A stretch of DNA of 64,000 bases from Sepiola atlantica (lineage: Eukaryota > Mollusca > Cephalopoda > Sepiida > Sepiolidae): the NCBI GenBank assembly GCA_963556195.1, contig OY744517.1, forward strand, positions 87,543,714-87,607,713. Direction: 5' to 3'. A program made the position numbers and the translations under genes. Below the pieces are notes generated by a model that saw nothing but the letters and a program-made list of their open reading frames with translations, had not been told where the DNA came from and ran no database searches. This document shows positions 12,059 through 24,410 of the stretch, in pieces (position 1 is the first letter of the stretch; each line of letters opens with the position of its first letter).

Positions 12059-12165
12059 AGGAAAGAACCAGAAAAACTCATTTAACTTTTGCATTAGTCT
12101 TGTCTTGTTTTGAGTTCCGTTTATATCCGATACATTGTAATCGCCTCCTATAAATTATCTCTCTC

Positions 12166-12169
<4 letters not shown>

Positions 12170-12206
<37 letters not shown>

Positions 12207-12231
12207 ATATATATATATATATATATATATT
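12170..12231. repeat. (TA)n microsatellite
   Basis: About 62 bp of TA with one C interruption. Confidence 0.95.
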
Positions 12232-12488
12232 TACTACACACTATGCTTCAAGCCAACTACAATAATTGTAAATCATGTATGTTTTCAGCATAAAATGATC
12301 AAATAATGGTTGACATGCCGTAAAACCCAGCAAAAACAAAAACTAATTTCGGAGTTGGTTCCTTATATCATAGTGGAAGAAATTCATGGGTCTCTGGCAG
12401 CAACAGTAATTTGAGTGTTAAATCACGAGAATATGGTCTTCTAAATTTGGAATGAGAGTGAAACTGCAATTTCTAAAATTGTTTAAAA

Positions 12489-12602
12489 TGGCAGATGATA
12501 ATTTCTTTATCTTGTACTTCTGTAATTCTGATTCTGACAGTGAATTTGAAGGGGTTGACCCTGAAAACACAGTCGAAGATGTCAATTTCAGCGAATTCTA
12601 AC
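12489..12602 (+). pseudogene. Short acidic ORF, possible piggyBac-like N-terminus
   Basis: A 37-codon frame starts MADDNFFILYFCNSDSDSEF and ends after EDVNFSEF. The acidic DSDSEFEG string resembles N-termini of piggyBac-family transposases, but no DDD catalytic domain follows. No terminal repeats were identified. It may be a relic or a chance ORF. Confidence 0.25.
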
Positions 12603-13187
12603 AAATTAATTCAATATCTGCTGCATGTTAATGCACAAAAATTGAATCAGTTCGATGATTATTAAATGTCTGTGAGCATTCATTTCTAAAATTTGTATTT
12701 CATAAAAAATGTTCAAACCTAATTTGAGTCAGTTATTATTTCAACCTTCCTGAGGTTGAGTTTGTATTGGTGCAAGGGGGTCATGGGCTCACCCCCAAAT
12801 CATGATATGGACCTGACTAGAAGACTACCTTTTATAAACGAATTAATGTGTTAATTATTTAACCAAGAGAAATAATAGAATTATCCAATTTTAAAAAAAT
12901 TTTCAGCATTTATTCAATAAATTATATATTTTATATAAAGTTTTCAAAATTAAGATTGAAGCGATTTTGAAAATAGTAGAAGTTTGACGGATTTAAGTTT
13001 GGGCAAAATTAACACACTTCACATTACCAGTTTTAATACATTTAATATATTTTTTATTGTGAAATCAACACCGATTGATACTATAGACCTGAAAACTAGA
13101 TTGCAGAGTCAAGAAAACAAGTAAGAAAATAAACAAAAGAAAAAATCCGTTGTCTTTAATCAGACATGCATTTATAAAACCTTCCTG

Positions 13188-13190
<3 letters not shown>
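12603..13190. other. No gene recognised
   Basis: AT-rich. No coding region or shared repeat seen. Confidence 0.5.

Positions 13191-13244
<54 letters not shown>
13191..13244. repeat. (TA)n microsatellite
   Basis: About 54 bp of TA. The unit at 13250-13375 starts directly after it. Confidence 0.95.
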
Positions 13245-13248
<4 letters not shown>

Positions 13249-13249
13249 T

Positions 13250-13372
13250 CATATTATATTCCAATAACCATGCTTTAATTTTATTATTTTTCACATTTCC
13301 AAAAAACATAACATAACATTTCTGTGAGATATAATTTTTACGGTCCGTTTCATTTGTCTTGTGCTAAACAAC

Positions 13373-13375
<3 letters not shown>
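13250..13375 (+). repeat. TA-bounded repeat, copy 1
   Basis: Contains TTCCAATAACCATGCTTTAA and TTTCTGTGAGATATAATTTT. It matches 14705-14840, which also follows a TA tract. A weaker match lies after the TA tract at 15970-16027. It is bounded on both sides by (TA)n. Confidence 0.55.

Positions 13376-13445
<70 letters not shown>
13376..13445. repeat. (TA)n microsatellite
   Basis: About 70 bp of perfect TA. Confidence 0.95.
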
Positions 13446-13448
<3 letters not shown>

Positions 13449-13821
13449 CCTGAGAAGGGGTAAGGTTAAAATTAAAATATTTATGATAACCTGGAATTTT
13501 TACATTAGTAATTTGTAATGCTGTCTCTGAATTAATAATTTTTTCCATCTTGGCTCTTATATATCGAAATGTCATATAAATATAAATAATCTAATCATAG
13601 TTACAAAGGAAACATTCCAGATTTCATACAAGAACTTTTATTATCAGACAATTGTTTCTGCCCATTTTGAAAAATATACATTTTCATGACATACAAAATA
13701 TCAAAAACACACACGAAGTAGAATATAATGAAACTGGCAGACATAGTAAATAGTCATACTACTCTGATGGAGTTTCGGCTTCAGAAAGACAGACAGACAG
13801 ACAGACAGATACATAAACTCC

Positions 13822-13860
13822 ATTTCTGAAGATGGTATATATTACCGAAAGTACTCAAGT
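13822..13860 (+). ncRNA. Hammerhead-ribozyme-like motif (complete core)
   Basis: Manual fold. Stem I pairs ATTT (13822-13825) with AAGT (13857-13860). The core CTGAAGA (13826-13832) fits CUGANGA. One extra T (13833) follows. Stem II pairs GGTA (13834-13837) with TACC (13843-13846). The core GAAA is 13847-13850. Stem III uses the self-complementary AGTACT (13850-13855), and the cleavage-site nucleotide is C13856. All invariant core positions are present. Canonical hammerheads have no extra base before stem II, so activity is uncertain. An ACAG microsatellite lies just upstream. Confidence 0.65.
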
Positions 13861-14108
13861 TAAAAAAAAATGTTTTTAAGATAAATAAATAATTTATTTT
13901 AAAAACAAATAATTTGCGTTGTGAAGGTTTTCTAAATATTTTATAAAAACAATATTCTCTTTATTATTGCCATTCCGCCAACGTTTCCAATGTGTGACGT
14001 TTCAAAATAAAACTATATATATATAAAGATGGTATTATTTGCTGTGCTATTCTTACTAAAACTTCAAGTTTACTTATGTTCCCATATTTTCATTTAAGAT
14101 ATTTTTTC

Positions 14109-14110
<2 letters not shown>

Positions 14111-14163
<53 letters not shown>
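14111..14163. repeat. (TTA)n microsatellite
   Basis: About 53 bp of TTA units, followed by imperfect TTA/TAC repeats to about 14195. Confidence 0.95.
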
Positions 14164-14164
<1 letters not shown>

Positions 14165-14277
14165 TAATCATTATTACTACTATTATTATTATTCAATAAT
14201 CATTCATTCATCTTTTATACAATCCTTATTCAACACATTTATAACTTCCGATTTTAAAATAAAAGTTTACTTGCATA

Positions 14278-14562
14278 TTTCGTTAGATATGACTGGCAAT
14301 TCATGTCTGCATATTTTTGTTTTTATCCTTTTTAGTGTCAGTATGTGTTTTCTGGTTTCGAGCGGTAACTGGCCAATATATCTCTCATATTCGCTTATAT
14401 CCCTAGTACTTTCGGATCTGTCTGAATCCATCTTCAGGGGCGGTTATCCAGTAAAGAATACATCGGCCATTCCCAGTCGAAACCAGAAAGCACATATGGA
14501 AATTAGAAAGGATCAAAACAAAAATATGCAGACATAAATTGTCCATCATATCTAACGAAATA
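14278..14562. repeat. Inverted repeat (foldback), arms about 97 bp
   Basis: Arms 14278-14374 and 14465-14562 are reverse complements with modest divergence (shared ATTTCGTTAGATATGA and TCTGCATATTTTTGTTTT). The spacer of about 90 bp holds a hammerhead-like motif on the minus strand. A TTA tract lies upstream and a TA tract downstream. A 153-codon frame over this region is not a gene. Confidence 0.85.
14401..14440 (-). ncRNA. Hammerhead-ribozyme-like motif
   Basis: Minus-strand fold. Stem I is only CCC (14440-14438) with GGG (14403-14401). Core CTGAAGA is 14437-14431. One extra T (14430). Stem II pairs GGATT (14429-14425) with GATCC (14418-14414), with a 6-nt loop. Core GAAA is 14413-14410. 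Stem III is the self-complementary AGTACT (14410-14405). The cleavage nucleotide is A at 14404. The core is intact, and the short stem I is the weak point. It lies in the spacer of the inverted repeat. Confidence 0.55.
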
Positions 14563-14580
14563 CGGTTAAAAGAAAATGCT

Positions 14581-14699
<119 letters not shown>

Positions 14700-14704
14700 A
14701 ATAA

Positions 14705-14840
14705 GTCAGGTTAATTTTATATTCCAATAACCATGGTTTTTAGTTTTTATTTTTATTTTTTATTTTTTCACATTTTCAAAAAACAACATTCCTGTGAGAT
14801 ATATATTTACGACTCGTTTCTCTTGATGTGAGCCATGTAT
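14705..14840 (+). repeat. TA-bounded repeat, copy 2
   Basis: Matches 13250-13375 (ATTCCAATAACCATGGTTTT, then ATTCCTGTGAGATATATATT). Confidence 0.55.
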
Positions 14841-15190
14841 CAACTCTGCAAACCCCAAGATCATCACAGAAATCAGCAAAGAAGAAAAGTTCTCGAATTG
14901 AAAACTCTTGAAAAAACCTACACCACACAGTGGGTCATTGTGGGCAAAAACAAAGAAAAAAACAAGGAAAAAACACTCACATGTGAAAAAGTAACTCATT
15001 AGGACGCCAGAGTTGATATTGACATAATAATGTTGGTTGGCCCACCTCAAATCTTTGAATATAAAATGAACCTGATATATTTATATATGCTCTGTTGTTA
15101 CTTGTTGACAATCATCGAGCTGAATCTTTTTGAAGATAGTGTTAATTAAAAAGTTACTGATAGTATATGCTAATACATATATTGTTATAA

Positions 15191-15195
<5 letters not shown>

Positions 15196-15233
<38 letters not shown>
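15196..15233. repeat. (TA)n microsatellite
   Basis: About 38 bp of TA. Confidence 0.95.
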
Positions 15234-15236
<3 letters not shown>

Positions 15237-15967
15237 CCTCCAAGCCTCTCCCAAATAAGTCATCCAAAAGGATAGTGGCAAATTATATTCTAACAAAAAA
15301 AAGTCCTCCAACCACCATCATAAACACCGGTCGGATTAGCGGTCCTATTATTTCACAAAGAAGTAAAAATAAAAACACCGATTTCAGAATTAGCTAACCA
15401 GAAAATAAGCGATGACTAAGCAACATTCACTACTCTTACTACGCCTCTCACACACGTAATGCTTATAAGGTAGGTAGGAGTGACTTAAATAATATTTTAC
15501 GGTTTACCAACTTTCAATATCTATAATATCAAGTTAGTTTTCATTTAAATATATGTATATTTAAACAAACATTACACTAACACGTGGCTTAAAAATTAAA
15601 AATAACCAATACTTAATAATCAACACATAAAAATAATTCTGAGTTTCATTTATTAATAATAAAAAGATATTCTTCGTATTTCTACAGATTCTGACATAGT
15701 TGCTCCTTTCTTGGTTTTTCATAACAATTCGTTTACAACCTAATCACAAACAGAACCAAAATATACAAATAATTATTTTTCATGACCTGAACTGATTTTT
15801 TTCTGTTTAAAAACTAAACAAAAACAGAATAAAAATATAAAAATAATTATACATTTTATTTATTTAGAAAAAAAAGAAAATATTGCTACTTCTACAGAAT
15901 TTGAACAGAGCTGTTTTTATTGGGTTTTTTTAATAGTTTTACCCATCCTAGAACAGTTATTCTTCTA

Positions 15968-15969
<2 letters not shown>
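15234..15969. other. No gene recognised
   Basis: AT-rich. Nothing coding. The end (CATCCTAGAACAGTTATTCT, then TCTAGT) resembles the 3' end of family B at 28.8 and 56.05 kb, just before a TA tract. Confidence 0.4.

Positions 15970-16027
<58 letters not shown>
15970..16027. repeat. (TA)n microsatellite
   Basis: About 58 bp of TA. Confidence 0.95.
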
Positions 16028-16031
<4 letters not shown>

Positions 16032-18529
16032 TTTGCATTTCGATAACCATAGGAAATTAATCCAACACCATAATTTTCATTATACAATCACTTTATTTCC
16101 ATATTTCATCTTACACTCAAAATAATTTTTTCAAATTTAACATCAATTTTTCTTACATGTGTTTCATGGCAAATATGGATAAATGTATTCTTTGTCCAAC
16201 CTTGTCAATCATCAGAGAGTAGTAGTATATATGGTTGAATTGTGAAAAATATATTACCTCAAAAACAGGAGAAAAATATGGTGAAGTTCCAAACTGAGTC
16301 CTGATAAAAGTTTTTTAAGTTGAAGTTAAATAAATGCGAAAAACTCATATGATAAACTGTGACAAAATCAAAAAGGGATTCCCCCTCCCAGAAAAAAACC
16401 ACACTCGGAACCCGAATCAGCTTTTCGAATGATCACTTCAAACTTGGTGCTTATGGAGCTAGTCTAGGTAAACTTAGAAAGTTGCTCAAAATTTCCCAAA
16501 TAGAAAAAAACTAACTCAAAATGAATTAGTAAATTATCATTAATTATAGTTATTATTAATTATTATTGTAAAAGCTAAAATTCTTCATAAAGAATTTTTA
16601 AACAAATAAAGTTAATGCGAAACTGCGGTTGTTTTAATGCTAGCTATTTAGGCAATTAATTCGGCAGCAAATGTGTGCAAGTCTACAATACATAAATTCT
16701 AGAGAATCAAAGTCTTTAAACAAGTCTATCAAAAATATTATTTTCATTTTTAAGAGAAAATAAATCAGAATTATAGTTAATAGAGTTTATTACAAGAATT
16801 AATTCTATTTATCAGTTGAAAATCAGGAGTCTAGTCGGTTTCACCCCACAAATTCTATGACAGACAGAGAAAGGGAGATAATTCGACTTTTAGAATCTCT
16901 AAAAAAGACTAAAAGAGAGACAACCGTTTCGATTAGCATATGTATTCATTATTACGATAGACCTATAACAAAAAAAAACAAAAAGAATTATACTAAGTAT
17001 TAACATCAGAAGACTATACTATCCCAATTTCTATAGTGCATATTAGTGCGCTTACATGCCCAACTGTCTGTTATTCATAACCCAGTATATTTCATGAGTT
17101 ATAACTAAAGAAAACCCGCTACTTATATTTATATACATATAAAGTTTGGGAAATCCCATTAGTCTTACTATTAAAACTTCCAAGATTTCAACTTATTGAT
17201 GCATATCACCAGCACTTAGCTACATCAAGTAACTTCCAACCATAATCCCTTCAGTACTGCTAGTGTTACATTTATGATTCCAGAATCCTTCTATTATAAA
17301 TGGCTTGTACTATGCAAGTTTCTAATTATAGTTTTTGTTAGATATTATCGTACCTTTAGCCAGTGCTCATAAAATACGGCCTACCAATATCACTTATATA
17401 TACTAGAAATGCTAACAATGATACTGCCTCCTAAATATTGCCATCAGAACTAAAAATTCGTAATCCCTCAATAAAGTCTCATTTCAAAAATTCTAATTGA
17501 TATACTGAAAATTCATCATAAAGATACCTTTTGTTACCCCTCCCTCCCCGTAAAGAAATTAGGTGTATATATATATCGTCTATTTTAATTTACGAGTTAC
17601 AAGATAGTAACCAGTTGATTGGAGTTCAATGCACATTATATTGGAGTTCTGAGAGACCTTATTGCTTGTTAATAATCTAATAAAGTCAAATGCAAGTCAT
17701 ACAGATAAATTGAATTGTTGATCTGAGAGGCAAAGTAACTATAATTCCCCTTCTTAAAGGTTACATCTTGCTCTCCTAAAACCCATATCTATCCTAAATG
17801 AAGCACAAAGAGGATCCTTTCCCACATCTATTGTGTTAATGGTTATCCATTAAACTGTCACAGCAGAAGTGGCTTATTACCCATCATCTTCCCAGCATGA
17901 TCTCTTCCTTTATTGGGGAGGGGGTGTAGAATAGTAGTGTTCTGTTGTCATGAGACCATTCTCCCAGAAATTACTTCCTCCTTGGGGATGATGTGTAGCA
18001 TACGTCCACAAGGAATTGTCACAATTGGTTGTTCATTAGCAAACTAAACACTTACATTATTTTAATCAGTAATTAGTAATTATTAATTATTGGTAGTTTA
18101 GCATAATAATGTTACATATCCGAGTCGGTGCATGAAATGTTTGTTGATAAAACAGATGCCCCTGGCGATTGTCAGTTGATAAGATAATTGTCGGATGACC
18201 AAAAAGTTATTTGAAAATAAAATTTAAAAAACTCACAACCAGACAAACACCTGCACAGGAAGAGGCAACATATGATCGATTGTCAAAAGATAAGTTTCTT
18301 CTGAGAAAAAAAGGATGCACCTGCAAGAATCACTTAAACAGTGATGTCAGAAGAAACAGAGATGTCGGAAAGGTTAAAGATCATATTGCCAGGTGCGGTT
18401 GTGTCATGCCAGGAAAAGATAGACAGATTTTGGAAGTGTCAAATAAAGTTCAAGCTGTCACCTAGTGCAATCTCAATGAGGTCGTCCAGGTGGCAACAAA
18501 ATCGTTATATAATAACAACCGAAAATCAA
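16028..18529. other. No gene recognised
   Basis: AT-rich unique-looking sequence. Two overlapping frames at 18211-18625 contain a CGCVMPGKDRQ-like stretch but match no family I recognise. No splice or start context supports a gene. Confidence 0.45.
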
Positions 18530-18612
18530 AAGACAGTTGACGATCGAACCTCGGAGAGAATCAACCGTCTAGTTCCCTGTGCACAAAACCTCTCCGACCA
18601 CCACCCTATCGT
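18530..18612 (-). mobile_element. tRNA-like SINE head (diverged)
   Basis: The minus strand has a box-B-like GAGGTTCGATCGTC near 18555-18542, preceded by a weak box-A-like TGGTCGGAGAGGTT near 18602-18589. The spacing is near that of a tRNA, but no clean cloverleaf forms. It is probably SINE debris and not a tRNA gene. Confidence 0.4.
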
Positions 18613-18639
18613 CACCGACAAATAAATATACTTATTATA

Positions 18640-19534
18640 TTTTCCTAAGATACCTTTGTTGTCATTTTTATTAAGCCCCACACAATACAACACCCACCTC
18701 CAGATTAGATAACCTTTTACCTAATGGAAAAAGCTTAATTAGAGTTTTTGGTTTGACGGAAAAGCTTAAGTTTGTAGACGAAAGACATACTTATAAGCCT
18801 TTAAACGTATCTAGCTAACCGGTTGAGATTTTTTCAGAAGCAAAGAAAAATTCCTATGATTTAAACATCCTCATGAAAAACTTACATACAATATTGATCC
18901 CATCCCCTTTTAAGCAGTAAATATGTGCTTTTAGAGTTGCCATCATCAGTGAGGAATTCTCAAGAAAACTATTTTATTCATCATAAAACTTAAAATATGC
19001 ATATTATCTAAATTATTCTCTAATTATTCATGCACTACCCAAAACCCAGCATAATGGTAATTTATTTGATGCTGCTAAATAATTGCAAAATTGCAGGAAT
19101 ACTCATTTCTTAATTTTAAATATAATGAAAATTAAGGCGGATTGTTGGAAGGCGATGTACCATAATTGTGCTCCATTTCCAAACTTTGTAAACTATTCTT
19201 GTATTAAGAAAATCTCTATATAATATTTTTTGGTTTTTACTGATTCCCCAATTATTATTATTAGATAGCATGTACCTGCTCCGGTGTAGATAATTTTGTA
19301 GAATCTCTTGCCTAATGTTTAGCAAGTTATCCATCGAAGTAATTATATAGTAAGATTCTTATGTGCACAGATTACTTCAACTTACTAAAAGTATACATTG
19401 AATATACTAAGACACACTGAAGGGAACCGAGACTGTATAAGTAGATATGTAAGAAAAAATACTATAATCTGCCCTTCTCACTCAAAATGCGGAGGCACCA
19501 ATATCGGTTAGTACCACAGAAAATAGTTATGTGT
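18640..19534. other. No gene recognised
   Basis: AT-rich. No repeat or coding region identified. Confidence 0.5.
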
Positions 19535-19865
19535 GTTCTAAAAAGATGGAAAAATCGAGGAGGGCTAGCACCATTCAAAACTCGACTGGAAGGGCATTGA
19601 GAATACTTGAATCGTGCGGAGGTTTATAATCACTCAAATTCAAGAGAAAGCCAACGGTTATTATCAGTGAGAACTCAATGGTAAACAGCTGGTGCGAGTA
19701 CGCAAAGTGATTTACATTAGTGATGGAAAGAAGAAGAGAACACTGAAAATTTGGGGAGACTTGTTGTAACTTAGACTCCAGGGAACACAAACTGTTTTTT
19801 ATCAGTGTATGATCACTTGTGTGAGAACTCCTTGTGAATAAAAAATGTCTGAAAAAAATAGCCGA
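19535..19865 (+). repeat. Interspersed family R4, copy 1
   Basis: A unit of about 320 bp with the order GAGGAGGGC...GGAAGGGCA...TTATCAGTGAGAACTCAATG...GGAGACTTGTTGT...GTGTGAGAACTCCTTGTGA. It recurs at 20440-20590 (truncated), 46385-46740, 46960-47270 and 47380-47570. No tRNA boxes or protein domain were recognised. Unknown SINE/MITE-like family. Confidence 0.6.
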
Positions 19866-20439
19866 AATATTTAAAAAAATAGTTGAGTATGGAAAACAAA
19901 CCACATAGCCAGGTGACACTGACATACCACGTGTAAATTGAAATAGAATAGCATTTCGTACATAAAACTAGAAATATAGATAGAACAGATTAAGACGAAC
20001 CCAAAGAAACTAAAACTAGTCGAATCTTGTCGAAATCTGGAATCTGTATTTATTTATTTAATCTATGAGGATGGATTGTTCTCGTACCCTCGTTTCCGAT
20101 GTTCTTCTAGCTATACTTTTAGTGGCTGGTATGTCTTACCTTTGTATATTTTTCTACACTTAAATTGAATTGCATCCACATGTACTTGGTCATGATTACT
20201 AAACATTTCTACCCGATCATGACTGACGGAATGGGAACAAATTACCCCTGTGGATTAAATAAGGGTTTCCATTCTGAATTTCGTACAGATTCCCGAGTTC
20301 GACATAAAAATTTCCAAGTTCGACAAGACACATCTGTGAAAATAACATCCAAGATGAGAACAGTAGTCCGTAGTAGATATATAAAAAAAATCCTATGGTT
20401 TAACATCCCTCCTCCCATCAGTACAACAGAAAATCGTTG

Positions 20440-20590
20440 TGAAGAGTCTGAGTAGATGGAAAGACCGAGGAGGGCAAATACCATTGGAAGGGCACAGAGA
20501 GTACTGAAATCCTGAGGAGGCCATTATCGGTGAGAAATTAATGGTAAACGGCTCTTATGAGAACGCAAAATGAATTACAATGGAATCGAA
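20440..20590 (+). repeat. Family R4, copy 2, truncated at the satellite
   Basis: Matches the first half of 19535-19865 up to GCAAAATGAATTACAATGGA. Where the other copies continue, the 34-bp satellite begins. Confidence 0.55.
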
Positions 20591-23500
20591 ATAATGTGGG
20601 CTTAGGTTAGTAAGGATTTCAAGTATAATGTGGGCTTAGGTTAGTAAGAATTTCAAGCATAATGTGGGCTTAGGTTAGTAAGAATTTCAAGCATAATGTG
20701 GGCTTAGGTTAGTAAGAATTTCAAGCATAATGTGGGCTTAGGTTAGTAAGAATTTCAAGTATAATGTGGGCTTAAGTTAGTAAGAATTTCAAGCATAATG
20801 TGGGCTTAGGTTAGTAAGAATTTCAAGCATAATGTGGGCTTAGGTTAGTAAGAATTTCAAGTATAATGTGGGCTAAGGTTAGTAAGAATTTCAAGTATAA
20901 TGTGGGCTTAGGTTAGTAAGAATTTCAAGTATAATGTGGGCTTAGGTTAGTAAGAATTTCAAGCATAATGTGGGCTTAGGTTAGTAAGAATTTCAAGCAT
21001 AATGTGGGCTTAGGTTAGTAAGAATTTCAAGTATAATGTGGGCTTAGGTTAGTAAGAATTTCAAGTATAATGTGGGCTTAGGTTAGTAAGAATTTCAAGC
21101 ATAATGTGAGCTTAGGTTAGTAAGAATTTCACGTATAATGTGGGCTTAGGTTAGTAAGAATTTCAAGCATAATGTGGGCTTAGGTTAGTAAGAATTTCAA
21201 GCATAATGTGGGCTTAGGTTAGTAAGAATTTCAAGCATAATGTGGGCTTAGGTTAGTAAGAATTTCAAGTATAATGTGGGCTTAGGTTAGTAAGAATTTC
21301 AAGTATAATGTGGGCTTAGGTTAGTAAGAATTTCAAGCATAATGTGGGCTTAGGTTAGTAAGAATTTCAAGCATAATGTGGGCTTAGGTTAGTAAGAATT
21401 TCAAGCATAATGTGGGCTAAGGTTAGTAAGAATTTCAAGTATAATGTGGGCTTAGGTTAGTAAGAATTTCAAGTATAATGTGGGCTTAGGTTAGTAAGAA
21501 TTTCAAGCATAATGTGGGCTTAGGTTAGTAAGAATTTCAAGCATAATGTGGGCTTAGGTTAGTAAGAATTTCAAGCATAATGTGGGCTTAGGTTAGTAAG
21601 AATTTCAAGTATAATGTGGGCTTAGGTTAGTAAGAATTTCAAGCATAATGTGGGCTTAGGTTAGTAAGAATTTCAAGTATAATGTGGGCTTAGGTTAGTA
21701 AGAATTTCACGTATAATGTGGGCTTAGGTTAGTAAGAATTTCAAGCATAATGTGGGCTTAGGTTAGTAAGAATTTCAAGCATAATGTGGGCTTAGGTTAG
21801 TAAGAATTTCAAGTATAATGTGGGCTTAGGTTAGTAAGAATTTCAAGTATAATGTGGGCTTAGGTTAGTAAGAATTTCAAGCATAATGTGGGCTTAGGTT
21901 AGTAAGAATTTCAAGCATAATGTGGGCTTAGGTTAGTAAGAATTTCAAGCATAATGTGGGCTAAGGTTAGTAAGAATTTCAAGTATAATGTGGGCTTAGG
22001 TTAGTAAGAATTTCAAGTATAATGTGGGCTTAGGTTAGTAAGAATTTCAAGCATAATGTGGGCTTAGGTTAGTAAGAATTTCAAGCATAATGTGGGCTTA
22101 GGTTAGTAAGAATTTCAAGCATAATGTGGGCTTAGGTTAGTAAGAATTTCAAGTATAATGTGGGCTTAGGTTAGTAAGAATTTCAAGTATAATGTGGGCT
22201 TAGGTTAGTAAGAATTTCAAGTATAATGTGGGCTTAGGTTAGTAAGAATTTCAAGCATAATGTGGGCTTAGGTTAGTAAGAATTTCAAGCATAATGTGGG
22301 CTTAGGTTAGTAAGAATTTCAAGTATAATGTGGGCTTAGGTTAGTAAGAATTTCAAGTATAATGTGGGCTTAGGTTAGTAAGAATTTCAAGCATAATGTG
22401 GGCTTAGGTTAGTAAGAATTTCAAGCATAATGTGGGCTTAGGTTAGTAAGAATTTCAAGTATAATGTGGGCTTAGGTTAGTAAGAATTTCAAGTATAATG
22501 TGGGCTTAGGTTAGTAAGAATTTCAAGCATAATGTGGGCTTAGGTTAGTAAGAATTTCAAGTATAATGTGGGCTTAGGTTAGTAAGAATTTCAAGTATAA
22601 TGTGGGCTTAGGTTAGTAAGAATTTCAAGTATAATGTGGGCTTAGGTTAGTAAGAATTTCAAGCATAATGTGGGCTTAGGTTAGTAAGAATTTCAAGCAT
22701 AATGTGGGCTTAGGTTAGTAAGAATTTCAAGTATAATGTGGGCTTAGGTTAGTAAGAATTTCAAGTATAATGTGGGCTTAGGTTAGTAAGAATTTCAAGC
22801 ATAATGTGGGCTTAGGTTAGTAAGAATTTCAAGCATAATGTGGGCTTAGGTTAGTAAGAATTTCAAGTATAATGTGGGCTTAGGTTAGTAAGAATTTCAA
22901 GTATAATGTGGGCTTAGGTTAGTAAGAATTTCAAGCATAATGTGGGCTTAGGTTAGTAAGAATTTCAAGTATAATGTGGGCTTAGGTTAGTAAGAATTTC
23001 AAGTATAATGTGGGCTTAGGTTAGTAAGAATTTCAAGTATAATGTGGGCTTAGGTTAGTAAGAATTTCAAGTATAATGTGGGCTTAGGTTAGTAAGAATT
23101 TCAAGCATAATGTGGGCTTAGGTTAGTAAGAATTTCAAGCATAATGTGGGCTTAGGTTAGTAAGAATTTCAAGTATAATGTGGGCTTAGGTTAGTAAGAA
23201 TTTCAAGTATAATGTGGGCTTAGGTTAGTAAGAATTTCAAGTATAATGTGGGCTTAGGTTAGTAAGAATTTCAAGCATAATGTGGGCTTAGGTTAGTAAG
23301 AATTTCAAGCATAATGTGGGCTTAGGTTAGTAAGAATTTCAAGTATAATGTGGGCTTAGGTTAGTAAGAATTTCAAGTATAATGTGGGCTTAGGTTAGTA
23401 AGAATTTCAAGCATAATGTGGGCTTAGGTTAGTAAGAATTTCAAGCATAATGTGGGCTTAGGTTAGTAAGAATTTCAAGTATAATGTGGGCTTAGGTTAG

Positions 23501-24138
23501 TAAGAATTTCAAGTATAATGTGGGCTTAGGTTAGTAAGAATTTCAAGCATAATGTGGGCTTAGGTTAGTAAGAATTTCAAGCATAATGTGGGCTTAGGTT
23601 AGTAAGAATTTCAAGTATAATGTGGGCTTAGGTTAGTAAGAATTTCAAGTATAATGTGGGCTTAGGTTAGTAAGAATTTCAAGCATAATGTGGGCTTAGG
23701 TTAGTAAGAATTTCAAGTATAATGTGGGCTTAGGTTAGTAAGAATTTCAAGTATAATGTGGGCTTAGGTTAGTAAGAATTTCAAGTATAATGTGGGCTTA
23801 GGTTAGTAAGAATTTCAAGCATAATGTGGGCTTAGGTTAGTAAGAATTTCAAGTATAATGTGGGCTTAGGTTAGTAAGAATTTCAAGCATAATGTGGGCT
23901 TAGGTTAGTAAGAATTTCAAGTATAATGTGGGCTTAGGTTAGTAAGAATTTCAAGTATAATGTGGGCTTAGGTTAGTAAGAATTTCAAGCATAATGTGGG
24001 CTTAGGTTAGTAAGAATTTCAAGTATAATGTGGGCTTAGGTTAGTAAGAATTTCAAGTATAATGTGGGCTTAGGTTAGTAAGAATTTCAAGTATAATGTG
24101 GGCTTAGGTTAGTAAGAATTTCAAGCATAATGTGGGCT
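20591..24138 (+). repeat. 34-bp satellite array, about 104 copies, with higher-order structure
   Basis: 3.55 kb of a perfectly phased 34-bp unit containing GTGGGCTTAGGTTAGTAAGA and ATTTCAAG[C/T]ATAAT. Nearly all variation is a C/T toggle in AAGCAT/AAGTAT. Rare variants are GGCTAAGG (near 20873, 21417, 21961) and TTTCACG (near 21130, 21708). The rare variants recur at 544 bp (16 units) and 578 bp (17 units), so blocks of 16-17 monomers were duplicated. The TTAGGTTAG core recalls telomeric TTAGG-type sequence, but the 34-bp period is not telomeric. There are no unique spacers. Confidence 0.97.
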
Positions 24139-24279
24139 CCCCATAGCTCGGTCTTTCTGAAGATGCAGTGGAATGACATGGCTATGGTGCAGTAGATTTG
24201 TGGTATGCGCTTTGACTAAACAGTTAGTTCCGACTCCCTGATATTGCAGCTGAAGGTTCCCAGCCTGGAGTTAGCTCTG

Positions 24280-24410
24280 CATTGCAACCGCCTAAGGTGG
24301 CATGAACATGTTGAACGAAGCTCTGGTTGGATAAACAGATGTACACATATCTCATATGAGGGTAAGCGAGGGAAAGTCAAGCCAATAAAGACTTGAAATG
24401 ACTAAGTCAA
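24280..24410 (+). mobile_element. Non-LTR retrotransposon RT C-terminal remnant
   Basis: Encodes LRWHEHVERSSGWINRC near 24290-24340, matching the LRWFGHVERSSGWI block of LINE RT tails, and then degrades. Isolated fragment next to the satellite. Confidence 0.65.

Noticed and set aside
16195..16235. CTGATGA on the minus strand near 16216 as a hammerhead
   Set aside because: No GAAA at a suitable distance (GAAT instead) and no pairing stem II.
18211..18625. Two overlapping frames with several Cys residues as a zinc-binding protein
   Set aside because: Cys spacing fits no finger I know; overlaps tRNA-SINE debris at its end.
20591..24138. CRISPR-like regular array
   Set aside because: The 34-bp units are directly adjacent with no unique spacers, and the setting is an animal genome. 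It is a satellite.
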